From Paractinoplanes lichenicola (GTDB lineage: Bacteria > Actinomycetota > Actinomycetes > Mycobacteriales > Micromonosporaceae): DNA of 64,000 nucleotides. Each line of letters begins with the position of its first letter. The first letter of the stretch is position 1. The position numbers and the translations under genes are program-made. Below, in pieces: positions 8,693 through 16,804 of this stretch. The stretch spans positions 186,001 through 250,000 of the forward strand of contig NZ_JAENHO010000012.1 in the NCBI RefSeq assembly GCF_016785085.1, written 5' to 3'. The notes below the pieces were generated by a model, which saw only the letters and a program-made list of their open reading frames with translations, searched no databases and had not been told where the DNA came from.

Positions 8693-9457
8693 TCAGGTGT
8701 CGGCCCAGCGTTTGTCGGCGGTGCGCGGGGTGGCGATGTCCGCTGCCCGCAGCGCGTCGTAGGCGCTGGTCACTGCGGCGGGGATGTCGACGTGGGCGAT
8801 GAAGCCGTGGCCGGCCGGGCCGTAGCCGGACTCGTTGTCGGCCAGGCGGGGGATCTCGCCCATCAGCAGGGAGAGGTAGCGGGCCGGCGGCCACATGCCG
8901 ATCGGCGGGGACGAATAGTCGAGCTCACCGTCGGCCTGGGTGACGTGGGTGCGGTGGGCGGCGTAGTTGACGATGTGCGCGTCGGGAGCGTGCAGGCGGA
9001 AGCCGGCGTCCATGCGGCGCTGCATCGAGGCGTCCTGGATGATCAGGATCCGTCGGTGCGGTATGCGCGCGGCAGCCAGAACGGCCAGGGCGTTGCGGAC
9101 GTTGCTGCCGCAGTTCGTCGACTCTTGTTCGAGCAGGTCGACGCGGATGCCGTGGCGGTCGCGCAGGTATCGGTCGAAGAGTGCCGCCTCGGTCCGGCCT
9201 TCGAGGTCGGTCCAGCCGAGCTCTTGCCGCAGGGCGTCGCGCAGGGCGTCGGTGGAGTGGCCCACGCCCCCGACGATCATGTAATGGTTGGCCACGTTGG
9301 CTGCGACCGCCTGGGCCAGCACGTCACCACCGGCGAGGATGCTGCCGCCGAAGAGGATGGCCATGTCGACGGATTCGCGGGTCACGGTGTCGACGTCGCG
9401 CAGCGCGCAGAAGTCCACCAGCGTGTTGATGTCGGTCACGGCCGCCGGATCGATCAC
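8693..9457 (-). CDS. ydcF: YdcF-type DUF218 family protein
   Basis: A 254-residue soluble DUF218 protein that aligns along its length with E. coli YdcF. Recognisable blocks are ILFGGSILAGGDVLAQ, YMIVGGVGHST, EQESTNCGSNVRNAL, LIIQDASMQRRMDAGFR, PPARYLSLLMGEIPRL and GYGPAGHGFIAHVDIPA. E. coli YdcF binds S-adenosylmethionine in vitro; the cellular role is unknown. There is no signal peptide or membrane helix, unlike other DUF218 groups. The GTG start at 9457 has no clear Shine-Dalgarno but gives the N-terminus expected for the family. Convergent with the MRF gene, 13 bp apart. Confidence 0.85.
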   Translation of the reverse strand: MIDPAAVTDINTLVDFCALRDVDTVTRESVDMAILFGGSILAGGDVLAQAVAANVANHYMIVGGVGHSTDALRDALRQELGWTDLEGRTEAALFDRYLRDRHGIRVDLLEQESTNCGSNVRNALAVLAAARIPHRRILIIQDASMQRRMDAGFRLHAPDAHIVNYAAHRTHVTQADGELDYSSPPIGMWPPARYLSLLMGEIPRLADNESGYGPAGHGFIAHVDIPAAVTSAYDALRAADIATPRTADKRWADT

Positions 9458-9698
9458 GACAGCGAGCGTATCCGGGTGCTCGGAGGCGACCGCAAAGCAT
9501 TGATTGATTGCGATGGAGTGCGGCGGGCATTACGGTGTTGTCACCGCAACCGTGCCGCAGACCGTACCGGGCCGGGCAGGGTGGCGGTGAACGGCGCGAT
9601 GCGCTGCACCGGCCGGGGCACAACCCCGTCAGAGCTGGTCAGGCCGCATAAGTGGGCGCGCTGACGGTAGGTCACGTCCCCCCACTTTGAGGTAGGTC

Positions 9699-11066
9699 AT
9701 GAAGAGGCAACTCACCGTCCTCGCCAGCGCACTGCTCACCGCCGCCGCCGCGGTTCTGTTCTTCACCGGCCCCGCCTACGCGGCCACCGGCCTGCACGTC
9801 GTCGGCCGCAACATCGTCGAGGCCAACGGGTCGACGTTCGTCATGCGGGGCGTCAACCACGCCCACACCTGGTACACGAACCGCACCGGCTCGTTCGCCG
9901 ACATCAAGGCGGCCGGGGCCAACACCGTACGGGTGGTGCTGAGCGGTGGACGCTGGACGGCGAACACGGCGGCCGACGTCACGAACGTGATCGCGCTGTG
10001 CAAGCAGAACAAGATGATCTGCGTCCTGGAGAATCACGACACCACCGGGTACGGCGAGGACGGCGCCGCGTACACGCTCGATCAGGCGGTGAACTACTGG
10101 ATCGGCCTCAAGAGCGTGCTGGTCGGCCAGGAGGACTATGTCGTCATCAACATCGGTAACGAGCCGATCGGCAACACCAACCCGGGCCAGTGGACGGCGG
10201 CGACGGTGGCCGCCATTCAGAAGATGCGCACGAACGGATTCGAGCATCTGCTGATGATCGACGCGCCCAACTGGGGCCAGGACTGGACGTACGTAATGCG
10301 CGACAACGGCCAGACGATCCTCGACGCGGACACGAGGAAGAACACGGTGCTGTCGATCCACATGTACGCGGTGTTCAACACGGCCAGTTCGATCGTGAAC
10401 TACCTTGACACGTTCCAGAGCAAGGGCTGGCCGCTGGTCATCGGCGAGTTCGGCTGGCAGTTCGCGTCGGGAGAGGTGGACGACGCGACGATCCTGTCCG
10501 AGGCGGTCAAGCGCAACCTGGGCTATCTGGGCTGGTCGTGGTCGGGCAACACCGACCCGATCCTGGACATGACGACGAACTTCGACGCCACTCAGCTCAC
10601 CACGTGGGGTCAGCGGATCGTGAACGGCCCGAACGGGCTCAAGGCGACCGCCAAGCAGGCCACGATCTTCGGCAGCACCCCGCCGACGACGCCGCCCACC
10701 ACCTCGCCGACGACGCCACCGACCACTCCGCCCACGACGCCACCGACCACCACGCCCCCGCCGACCGGCGCCTGCTCGGCGACGTACGCGGTGACCGGGC
10801 AGTGGGGCGGCGGCTTCCAGGCGGACGTCAAGGTGACCGCCGGCAGCAGCGCGATCAAGGGCTGGACGGTCAGTTGGACGTACGGGAATGGGCAGACCGT
10901 GTCGCAGGCCTGGAACGCGACCGTGACCAGCAGCGGGTCGGCCGTGACGGCGCGCAACGTCAGCTACAACGGCAGCCTGTCCGCGGGCGGCTCCACGCAG
11001 TTCGGCTTCCTCGGCTCGTGGAACGGGACGAACAGCGTGCCGACGCTTTCGTGCAGCGCGAGCTGA
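9699..11066 (+). CDS. Secreted beta-mannanase, GH5 with C-terminal CBM2
   Basis: A 455-residue secreted endo-beta-1,4-mannanase that should cleave mannan or galactomannan. Order: Sec signal peptide (1-29, ending AYA), GH5 catalytic domain (about 31-315), a Thr-Pro linker (about 326-353) and a family 2 carbohydrate-binding module (about 355-455) with two flanking Cys and exposed Trp. The opening VVGRNIVEANGSTFVMRGVNHAHTW (in pieces) and ENHDTTGYGED, DAPNWGQDW, LGWSWSGNTDPILD match Streptomyces mannanases of subfamily GH5_8. Acid/base Glu155 (NIGNEP) and nucleophile Glu250 (GEFGW) are both present. GAGGTAGGTC precedes the ATG. A strong hairpin follows the gene. Confidence 0.9.
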   Translation: MKRQLTVLASALLTAAAAVLFFTGPAYAATGLHVVGRNIVEANGSTFVMRGVNHAHTWYTNRTGSFADIKAAGANTVRVVLSGGRWTANTAADVTNVIALCKQNKMICVLENHDTTGYGEDGAAYTLDQAVNYWIGLKSVLVGQEDYVVINIGNEPIGNTNPGQWTAATVAAIQKMRTNGFEHLLMIDAPNWGQDWTYVMRDNGQTILDADTRKNTVLSIHMYAVFNTASSIVNYLDTFQSKGWPLVIGEFGWQFASGEVDDATILSEAVKRNLGYLGWSWSGNTDPILDMTTNFDATQLTTWGQRIVNGPNGLKATAKQATIFGSTPPTTPPTTSPTTPPTTPPTTPPTTTPPPTGACSATYAVTGQWGGGFQADVKVTAGSSAIKGWTVSWTYGNGQTVSQAWNATVTSSGSAVTARNVSYNGSLSAGGSTQFGFLGSWNGTNSVPTLSCSAS

Positions 11067-11078
11067 GCCTTGGTTGAA

Positions 11079-11104
11079 GGGCGGGTCCCGTACGGGGCCC
11101 GCCC
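11079..11104. terminator. Hairpin terminator between convergent genes
   Basis: GGGCGGGTCCC, loop GTAC, GGGGCCCGCCC: an 11-bp stem with one G-T wobble, starting 12 bp after the mannanase stop and ending 7 bp before the end of the convergent SDR gene. There is no U tract, which is usual in high-GC actinobacteria. It can serve both strands. Confidence 0.75.
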
Positions 11105-11111
11105 GGCACCC

Positions 11112-11873
11112 TCAATTGATCGGCGAGATCATGCCGCCGTTGCAGTAGATCGTCTGCGCGGTGACCCAGCGCGTCTCGGGCGCGACCAGGAACCGCATCA
11201 CCGGCACGATGTCCTGCGGTTCGCCCAGGTCGCCGTTGATCGTCATGCTCTTGAGCCAGGCGATCGTCTCGTCGTTCTCGACCTCGTAGAAGAAGTTCGT
11301 CTTCTGCGGTCCCGGCGCGATGCAGTTGACTGTCACGCCGCGCGGCCCGACCTCCTTCGCGAACGCCTTGGTGAAGTGCTCGACCGGAGCCTTGCTGCCC
11401 GCGTACGCCGAATAGGTCGCGGCCGTGACTGCCACCTGCGTCGTGACCAGGTTGACGATCCGGCCGTCGTCGGCCATCCGCCGCCCGGCCTCGGCCATCA
11501 GGAAGAACGGGATCTTCGCGTTGATGGCGAACGACGCGTCGTACTCCTGCTCGGTCGTCTCGGCGAGCGGCTTGCGCACGATGATGCCCGCCGTGTTCAC
11601 GAGGATGTCCCACTGGCCGAACCGCGCGATCGTGGCGTCCACGAGCGCGCCGATCTGCCCCGGGGCGGTGAGGTCGCCCTGATGCGCGATCGCCTCGACG
11701 CCGCGCTGCTCGAGGCCGGCCACGACCGCCTCGGCCTCGGCCTTGCGGCGCGGACTGTTGTAGTGCACGACGATGTTCGCCCCGTCGTCGGCCAGCGCCT
11801 CGCCGAACAACTTCCCGATGTTGGCCGAGCCGCCCGTGACGACGGCGACCTTCCCACTCAGCTTTCCTGTCAT
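11112..11873 (-). CDS. Short-chain dehydrogenase/reductase, classical SDR
   Basis: A 253-residue NAD(P)-dependent oxidoreductase. The Rossmann motif is VVTGGSANIGKLFGEAL (TGGxxxIG, residues ~12-22), the structural NTAG motif is present, and the catalytic Tyr-Lys pair lies in YSAYAGSKAPVEHF. The C-terminal VTAQTIYCNGGMI is typical of the family. The substrate is unknown. HYNSPRRKAEAE after beta-2 suggests NADPH preference, which is inference. It appears to be a single-gene unit. Confidence 0.88.
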   Translation of the reverse strand: MTGKLSGKVAVVTGGSANIGKLFGEALADDGANIVVHYNSPRRKAEAEAVVAGLEQRGVEAIAHQGDLTAPGQIGALVDATIARFGQWDILVNTAGIIVRKPLAETTEQEYDASFAINAKIPFFLMAEAGRRMADDGRIVNLVTTQVAVTAATYSAYAGSKAPVEHFTKAFAKEVGPRGVTVNCIAPGPQKTNFFYEVENDETIAWLKSMTINGDLGEPQDIVPVMRFLVAPETRWVTAQTIYCNGGMISPIN

Positions 11874-11977
11874 GCTTCTTGTCTTGCCCGCAAGATCGCG
11901 GCCCGCTGACCCCGGAATTGCGGTTGGCGCGCCCGTTATTGCTGTTCGAACTCGCCCATGGCGGCTACTGTCACGCC

Positions 11978-12403
11978 ATGCCGTTCACTTTCGGTCAAAT
12001 TGTCGTGCGCAGATATTGGCGGGACGGGCGCAACACGTACGCCAAGCCGATGTTCGTGGTCGCCGACGACGACGCGGGGCTGTTGCTGTGGATGGCCGCC
12101 GGGAGCGAGGTCGCGATCCTGCACGATGCGGACGGGCGGACCCTGCACGATGTCGCGCTCGACGAGATGCGCGATCCCCGGCTCGTGCGTGACCACTTCC
12201 GCGACAACGACATCCTGGTGCTGATGCCGGCCGGGGCCGCCCACTCGGTGTGGTGGTTCTTTCGCCACGGTACGTTCCACGGCTGGTACGTGAACCTCGA
12301 GGCACCCTTCACCCGGCGTGACGACGGCGTCGACACCACCGATCACGTGCTCGACGTGGTGGTGGCGGCCGATCGCGGGGGACCACTCACCCTTCGATCG
12401 TGA
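11978..12403 (+). CDS. DUF402 domain protein, shortened C-terminus
   Basis: A 141-residue protein with the DUF402 fold seen in FomD-like nucleotide phosphohydrolases. GQIVVRRYWRDGRNTYAKP opens the domain and WWFFRHGTFHGWYVNLEAPF is the family signature. DUF402 proteins usually continue after DHVLDVVVAPD with a WKDEDEL-type acidic segment; here the frame leaves the consensus at VVAADRGGPLTLRS and stops, so the last ~40 residues are missing. A frameshift near 12380 or a genuine short form are the alternatives. The longer upstream frame lacks homology, so the ATG at 11978 is chosen. Confidence 0.7.
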   Translation: MPFTFGQIVVRRYWRDGRNTYAKPMFVVADDDAGLLLWMAAGSEVAILHDADGRTLHDVALDEMRDPRLVRDHFRDNDILVLMPAGAAHSVWWFFRHGTFHGWYVNLEAPFTRRDDGVDTTDHVLDVVVAADRGGPLTLRS

Positions 12404-12424
12404 TCTGGGCAGGAAGCGCCGGGG

Positions 12425-13795
12425 TCAGTAGCCGATGCGGAAGGTGGCGTCCTGCTTGTCGGTGGTGGCGGAACTGCTGGTGATGGGGTCGATCCGCAGG
12501 ACGTAGCCGGAGTGGCGCAGGTAGCGGTCCGGGAAGTTGTACGAGCGGAACGACGTCCACGACGAGTCGGCGAACCCGGCCGACTGGTAGAAGGTGGCGT
12601 CGGCGCGGAAGGTGGCGGTGCCGTCGTTCGCGGCCAGCACCATGGCGTAGTTGGCGTGGCGCAGGTAGCGGTCGGGGAAGTTGACCGAGCGGAATGACAC
12701 CCCGGCCGAGTCGGCCAGGCCGGGCACCAGGGTCCAGAGCTGGTCCTGATACGGGTCGAAGGGGTAGACGTCGATGCGGGCCACGTTGCTGGCGTGGCGG
12801 ACATAGCGGTCGGGGAAGTTGTACGACTTGATCCGGCGCCACGACGGGGTCCCGTACGTGGAAGTCAGGCCGGAAAGCTCGGTCGCGGTGATCGGCGTGA
12901 TCCCGAGGTGCTTGGAGTTGAGCGGTTGCGTGTAGGAGCGATCGTTCAGCAACGACCAGGAACCGCCGGCCACGTTGGTGGTCTGCCAGCAGAAGAAGCG
13001 GCCGTTCGGGCTCCACGTGTCGCCCCACATGTGCCACGTGTTGGCCGTGTTCGACTTGACGATCTGCGGGGCCTCGACGCCGCGGCCGGGGCCGATCGCG
13101 CCGGTGTAGACGCTGAAGCTGCCGGGGTTGAACGACGACGAGCGGGTGCCCAGCAGTGTGCTGTTGGTGTTGTTCTTGTAGTACATGTAGTTCACCCCGC
13201 TGACGGTGACGAAGTTGCCGTCGATCGCGTCGTAGCCCGGGTCGAAGAAGACCTGGCCGGTGGTCGCGGTGACGAAATCGCTCGTGTAGCTGACCATCAG
13301 GACGTTGTGGCCGCCGACGACCGCGGAGTAGACGACCGCGTACTGGCCGCGGGCCGGGTCCCAGACCGCCTCGGGCGCCCAGGCGTGGGTGGCCAGCGAG
13401 TGCACCTTGAGCAGCCGGTAGTTGCGGAACGAGCGCAGGTCGGCCGAGTCCCAGACGTGCAGATACTGACTTTGGTACGCCCAGTCGGTGCCGTTCAGGT
13501 CGGTCGCGATCACGACGAACGTGCCGTCCTGCTTGCGCAGGATGAACGGGTCGCGCAGGCCGCCGCTGCCCTGGGTGGGGTCGGCGACCGGGTTGTTCTG
13601 GTTGAGCGGGTTCCAGTTGAGGCCGTCCGAGCTGACCGCGAGGTGCAGGTTGTAGCTGGCGGCGGCCATGGTGGGCGATTCGGTGAAGTAGGCCATCGCG
13701 TAGCCGGTATAGGTGGCGGCCTGCGCGGCGCCGGGACGCAGGAGCGCTCCTACGCCGGCGGCGCCGGCCGCGGTTAACAAGGTGCGACGCTTCAT
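12425..13795 (-). CDS. Secreted GH43-like glycosidase with C-terminal AbfB (CBM42) domain
   Basis: A 456-residue exported enzyme. Twin-arginine-like leader MKRRTLLTAAGAAGVGALL is followed by a five-bladed beta-propeller GH43-type domain (about 30-320) with GGLRDPFILRKQDG (catalytic Asp) and HAWAPEAVWDP (acid Glu), and then an AbfB arabinose-binding beta-trefoil (about 325-456) with three repeats of SYNFPDRYxRH type (at 325, 371 and 421 approximately). The architecture suggests action on arabinan or arabinoxylan side chains. It is the second gene of an operon, 14 bp after the other GH43 gene. GGGAG lies 5 bp before the ATG. Precise substrate specificity is inference. Confidence 0.85.
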   Translation of the reverse strand: MKRRTLLTAAGAAGVGALLRPGAAQAATYTGYAMAYFTESPTMAAASYNLHLAVSSDGLNWNPLNQNNPVADPTQGSGGLRDPFILRKQDGTFVVIATDLNGTDWAYQSQYLHVWDSADLRSFRNYRLLKVHSLATHAWAPEAVWDPARGQYAVVYSAVVGGHNVLMVSYTSDFVTATTGQVFFDPGYDAIDGNFVTVSGVNYMYYKNNTNSTLLGTRSSSFNPGSFSVYTGAIGPGRGVEAPQIVKSNTANTWHMWGDTWSPNGRFFCWQTTNVAGGSWSLLNDRSYTQPLNSKHLGITPITATELSGLTSTYGTPSWRRIKSYNFPDRYVRHASNVARIDVYPFDPYQDQLWTLVPGLADSAGVSFRSVNFPDRYLRHANYAMVLAANDGTATFRADATFYQSAGFADSSWTSFRSYNFPDRYLRHSGYVLRIDPITSSSATTDKQDATFRIGY

Positions 13796-13809
13796 GTGCT
13801 CTCCCGGGT

Positions 13810-14679
13810 TTACTTGGGGATGGCCGTGCCGTGGCGGCAGCCGGAGCAGCCCACGGAGGTCAGGCCGGTCCACGTGTTGAGGTCGGTGCTGGTGGCCGTG
13901 TAGATGCCGCCGCCGGTGCTGTAACGGTCGACGTAGATGCGCCAGCTGCCGTTGTCGAGCCGGACCAGGGACGGGCCCTCGTAGCCGGACGACCACAGGC
14001 GCCCGCGGTTGACCCAGCCCTCGGTCAGGTTGGCGGTGGTGGTCCAGTGCTCGATGTACTTGCCGGTCTCGTCCTTCGTGAACGCGTGCCACGTGCTGCC
14101 GGACTTCACGACGTACGTGTCGATGTGGTTGGTGCCGAGGCCCCACATCTGCGCCGGCCCGCTCCAGGACGTGAGCGCGGCGTTCTGGGCGGTGTACACG
14201 TACGGGCGGAAGCAGTTGGAGCACGTGGTGGCGGCGACGCTCGCGATGACGCGGACGGTGCCGCCCTCGACGTAGAACTCAGGCGCCCACGTGAAGCGGG
14301 TGTTGGCGATGCCCGACGGGATGCTCGCGATATTCGTCCAGGTCGTCAGGTTCGTGCTGCTGGCGATGTTGAAGTAGGTCGAGTTCGTCGTCCAGGACTG
14401 CACCGTGTACGCGATGTAGTAGCGCCCGTTGTGCTTGAGGATGCTCGGATCGCGCAGGACGCCGGTCGGGCCGTGGAAGTTGGTGTCGGCGAGCACGCTG
14501 TAGCTCGTCCCGCCGTTCGTCGACTGGTAGAGCCAGAGCTCCTCGTCGGCCTGGGCATCGCCCTTGAAGGTGGCGTAGACGAGGGTGGTGGCGGCGCTCG
14601 CCGGGGTGGGGACGACCAGAACGGCGGCCGCGCCGAGAAGGGCGGCCAGCCAGCGGGTGAGCCGTTGCCGAATCTTCAT
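13810..14679 (-). CDS. Secreted GH43-family glycosidase
   Basis: A 289-residue secreted beta-propeller protein with a Sec signal peptide (MKIRQRLTRWLAALLGAAAV, cleavage near ASA-AT). GH43 features are VLRDPSILKHNGRYYIAY (Asp near the active site), RFTWAPEFYVEGGTVRV (Glu) and LGTNHIDTYVVKSG (third Asp). The C-terminal YEGPSLVRLDNGSWRIYVDRY is typical of arabinofuranosidase/xylosidase relatives. No binding module is attached. The ATG at 14679 has GAGGAG 5 bp upstream. It is the first gene of a two-gene operon with the AbfB-bearing GH43 gene and lies 16 bp behind a LacI-type operator. Confidence 0.85.
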   Translation of the reverse strand: MKIRQRLTRWLAALLGAAAVLVVPTPASAATTLVYATFKGDAQADEELWLYQSTNGGTSYSVLADTNFHGPTGVLRDPSILKHNGRYYIAYTVQSWTTNSTYFNIASSTNLTTWTNIASIPSGIANTRFTWAPEFYVEGGTVRVIASVAATTCSNCFRPYVYTAQNAALTSWSGPAQMWGLGTNHIDTYVVKSGSTWHAFTKDETGKYIEHWTTTANLTEGWVNRGRLWSSGYEGPSLVRLDNGSWRIYVDRYSTGGGIYTATSTDLNTWTGLTSVGCSGCRHGTAIPK

Positions 14680-14694
14680 GGCACTCCTCGCGTT

Positions 14695-14708
14695 TGTTAT
14701 CGTTAACA
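14695..14708. promoter_or_regulatory. LacI-family operator upstream of the GH43 operon
   Basis: TGTTATCGTTAACA is a 14-bp inverted repeat with central CG and one mismatched pair, the standard LacI/GalR family form. It lies 15 bp before the GH43 start codon. A related GCGTTAACGT core occurs at about 14770-14779 and could be a second site. The cognate regulator is not adjacent. Confidence 0.7.
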
Positions 14709-14806
14709 CGCGAACTCAAAGCCTGATAAACATGATGATGCTCGGAAGACAGCGAAGTTGCTGAATGATTGCGTTAACGTTGCCAGGCTGTCAAGACGGC
14801 ACGAGA

Positions 14807-14835
14807 AAGGGGCACGCCGTGGTGGCGTGCCCCTT
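14807..14835 (-). terminator. Terminator of the AI-2E transporter gene
   Basis: On the minus strand AAGGGGCACGCC, a 5-base loop and GGCGTGCCCCTT form a perfect 12-bp stem followed by TTTC. It begins 13 bp beyond the AI-2E gene stop codon. Confidence 0.85.
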
Positions 14836-14848
14836 GCCGGGAAGCTGG

Positions 14849-16000
14849 TCAGACCATCGAGGGCTGTTCGCCGTCGGGGGCCGGATCCGTCGGATGGTCC
14901 GGCTCGGGCTCGGGCTCGGGGTCGGGCGGCGGGGGCTCGTCGCTCAGTTGTTCGCGGACGTAGCGGTAGATCACCGAGACCAGGGCCGCCACCGGGACGG
15001 CCAGGAGGCTGCCGATGATGCCGGCCAGGCCGCCGCCCAGGGTCACCGCCAGCAGCACCACGGCGGCGTGCAGGCCCAGGCCCCGGCTCTGCACCATGGG
15101 CTGGAAGACGTTGCCCTCGAGCTGCTGCACGGCCACGATGATGGCCAGCACGATCAGCGCGTCGACCCAGCCCTGGGTGACCAGCGCGATCAGCACGGCC
15201 ACGAAGCCGGCGAAGAGCGCGCCCACGATCGGGATGAACGCGGTGATGAAGGTCAGCACGGCCAGCGGCAGGACGAGCGGCACGCCGACGATCCACAGGC
15301 CGAGGCCGATGAAGACCGCGTCGAGCAGGCCCACGAACGCCTGCGAGCGGACGAACGCGCCGAGCGTGTCCCAGCTGCGGGTCATCACCGTGGGGACGTC
15401 GGTCGCGAGGCGGCCGGGGAGCTGGCGGCCCAGCCACGGCAGGAAGCGCGGGCCGTCCTTGAGGAAGAAGAACATCAGGAACAGCGCCAGGACCGTGGTG
15501 ACCACGCCGCTGACCACCGTGTTGAGGCCGGTCAGCGTGTAGTTGACGATGCTGCTGGCGCGGCTCTGCAGCTCGGCCACGACCGTGTCGAGGGTCTGAC
15601 TGATGTCGTCGTCGCCGAAATTCAGGGGCGGGCCGGACGCCCACTCGCGCACCTGCTGGATGCCGTTGACCACGCCGTCGGCGAGTTCGCCGGACTGGTT
15701 GGCCACCGGCACGATGATGACGACCAGGACGCCCGCCATGATCACGAGGAAGAGCACGGTGACGACGCCGGCGGCCAGGGCGGGCTTCCAGTGCCAGCGG
15801 TTGCGCAGGAAGCGGGCGACGGGCCAGGTCAGCGTGGTGATCAGCAGCGCGATCACCAGCGGCCAGATCACCGACCAGGCCGCGCCGATCACCCGCAGCA
15901 GCACGTACGCCATGGCCAGCACGACCAACGTCTGCGCCGACAGCACGGCCGTAGTGCGTAACGCGGACTTGGTCTTGTCCGCATTCAGAGAGGCAGGCAT
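14849..16000 (-). CDS. AI-2E family transporter (PerM/YdiK-like)
   Basis: A 383-residue membrane protein with about eight helices in the AI-2E/UPF0118 pattern: N-terminal helices (~25-90), a long loop with the amphipathic VVAELQSRASSIVNYTL segment, the conserved FLMFFFLKDGPRFLPWL, then helices with ITAFIPIVGALFAGFVAV and IIVAVQQLEGNVFQPMVQS (the family signature QQxExxxxxP). The C-terminal tail is Pro/Glu/Asp-rich. Members export small molecules or act as Na+/H+ antiporters; the substrate is unassigned. AAGGTGA precedes the ATG at 16000 by 6 bp. Confidence 0.85.
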   Translation of the reverse strand: MPASLNADKTKSALRTTAVLSAQTLVVLAMAYVLLRVIGAAWSVIWPLVIALLITTLTWPVARFLRNRWHWKPALAAGVVTVLFLVIMAGVLVVIIVPVANQSGELADGVVNGIQQVREWASGPPLNFGDDDISQTLDTVVAELQSRASSIVNYTLTGLNTVVSGVVTTVLALFLMFFFLKDGPRFLPWLGRQLPGRLATDVPTVMTRSWDTLGAFVRSQAFVGLLDAVFIGLGLWIVGVPLVLPLAVLTFITAFIPIVGALFAGFVAVLIALVTQGWVDALIVLAIIVAVQQLEGNVFQPMVQSRGLGLHAAVVLLAVTLGGGLAGIIGSLLAVPVAALVSVIYRYVREQLSDEPPPPDPEPEPEPDHPTDPAPDGEQPSMV

Positions 16001-16081
16001 GCCGATCACCTTAGAGAGGGCAGGCCCGCCGCGCCGGGCGACTCCCCCATGATCACGCGAGTTGGGACAGGACTGTGACGG

Positions 16082-16792
16082 GTGACGCTGACCGGTGACG
16101 AGCTCGACCGGTTCGAATACCTGGCGCCCGATCACCTGGTGCGCATCTTTCTGCCGCGCGACGGCGTGCTCGAGCTGCCCGATTCCGAGCAGTGGTGGCC
16201 GGCTCTGCAGGCGATCCCCGAGGAGCGGCGGCCGTTCTGCCGCAACTACACGGTCCGGCGCATCGATCACGCGCGCAAGGAGCTGGACATCGACTTCGTG
16301 CTGCACGGCGACGGCGGCCCGGCCAGCGCGTGGGCCCTGAAGGTGGCCGCGGGCGACCGGATCGGCGTGCTCAGCGACAGCGCCGACTACGACCCGCCCG
16401 CCGACACGACGTGGCAGCTGCTGATCGCCGACGAGACCGGGCTGCCCGCGATCACCGCGACGCTGGAGGCGCTGCCCCCGGGCATGCCCGCGATCGCGCT
16501 GCTCGAGGTCGACTCCTCCGCCGACGAGATCCCGGTGCGGGTGCCCGAGGGCTCGACGCTCACGTGGCTGCACCGTCGAGGGGACGCTCCGGGAATGAGT
16601 GACGTCGTCATCCGTACGGTGAAGGATCTTGATCTGCCCGCCGGAACGCCGTACGCCTTCGTCGCGGGCGAGTCCGGCATGGTCACGACCGTGCGCCGGC
16701 ATCTGGTCAAGGAACGCGGCCTCGACAAGGAGCGCGTGTACTTCTGCGGCTACTGGAAGCTGGCCGCCTCACTCATGGAGACGAGCACCTAG
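16082..16792 (+). CDS. Siderophore-interacting protein (ViuB-like), short N-terminus
   Basis: A 236-residue FAD-binding siderophore-interacting protein that should reduce or release iron from ferri-siderophores in the cytoplasm. CRNYTVRRIDHARKELDIDFVLHG is the FAD-binding barrel signature (RxYTxR plus DFVLHG), followed by the NAD(P)H-binding SIP domain with PYAFVAGESGMVTTVRRHLV and the closing YWKLA. Normal SIPs carry about 30-40 more residues before VTLTGDELDRF. Here an in-frame TGA at 16076-16078 prevents extension beyond the GTG at 16082, so the first strands of the barrel are missing. No siderophore synthesis genes are near. Confidence 0.85.
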   Translation: MTLTGDELDRFEYLAPDHLVRIFLPRDGVLELPDSEQWWPALQAIPEERRPFCRNYTVRRIDHARKELDIDFVLHGDGGPASAWALKVAAGDRIGVLSDSADYDPPADTTWQLLIADETGLPAITATLEALPPGMPAIALLEVDSSADEIPVRVPEGSTLTWLHRRGDAPGMSDVVIRTVKDLDLPAGTPYAFVAGESGMVTTVRRHLVKERGLDKERVYFCGYWKLAASLMETST

Positions 16793-16804
16793 AACAATGA
16801 CCTC

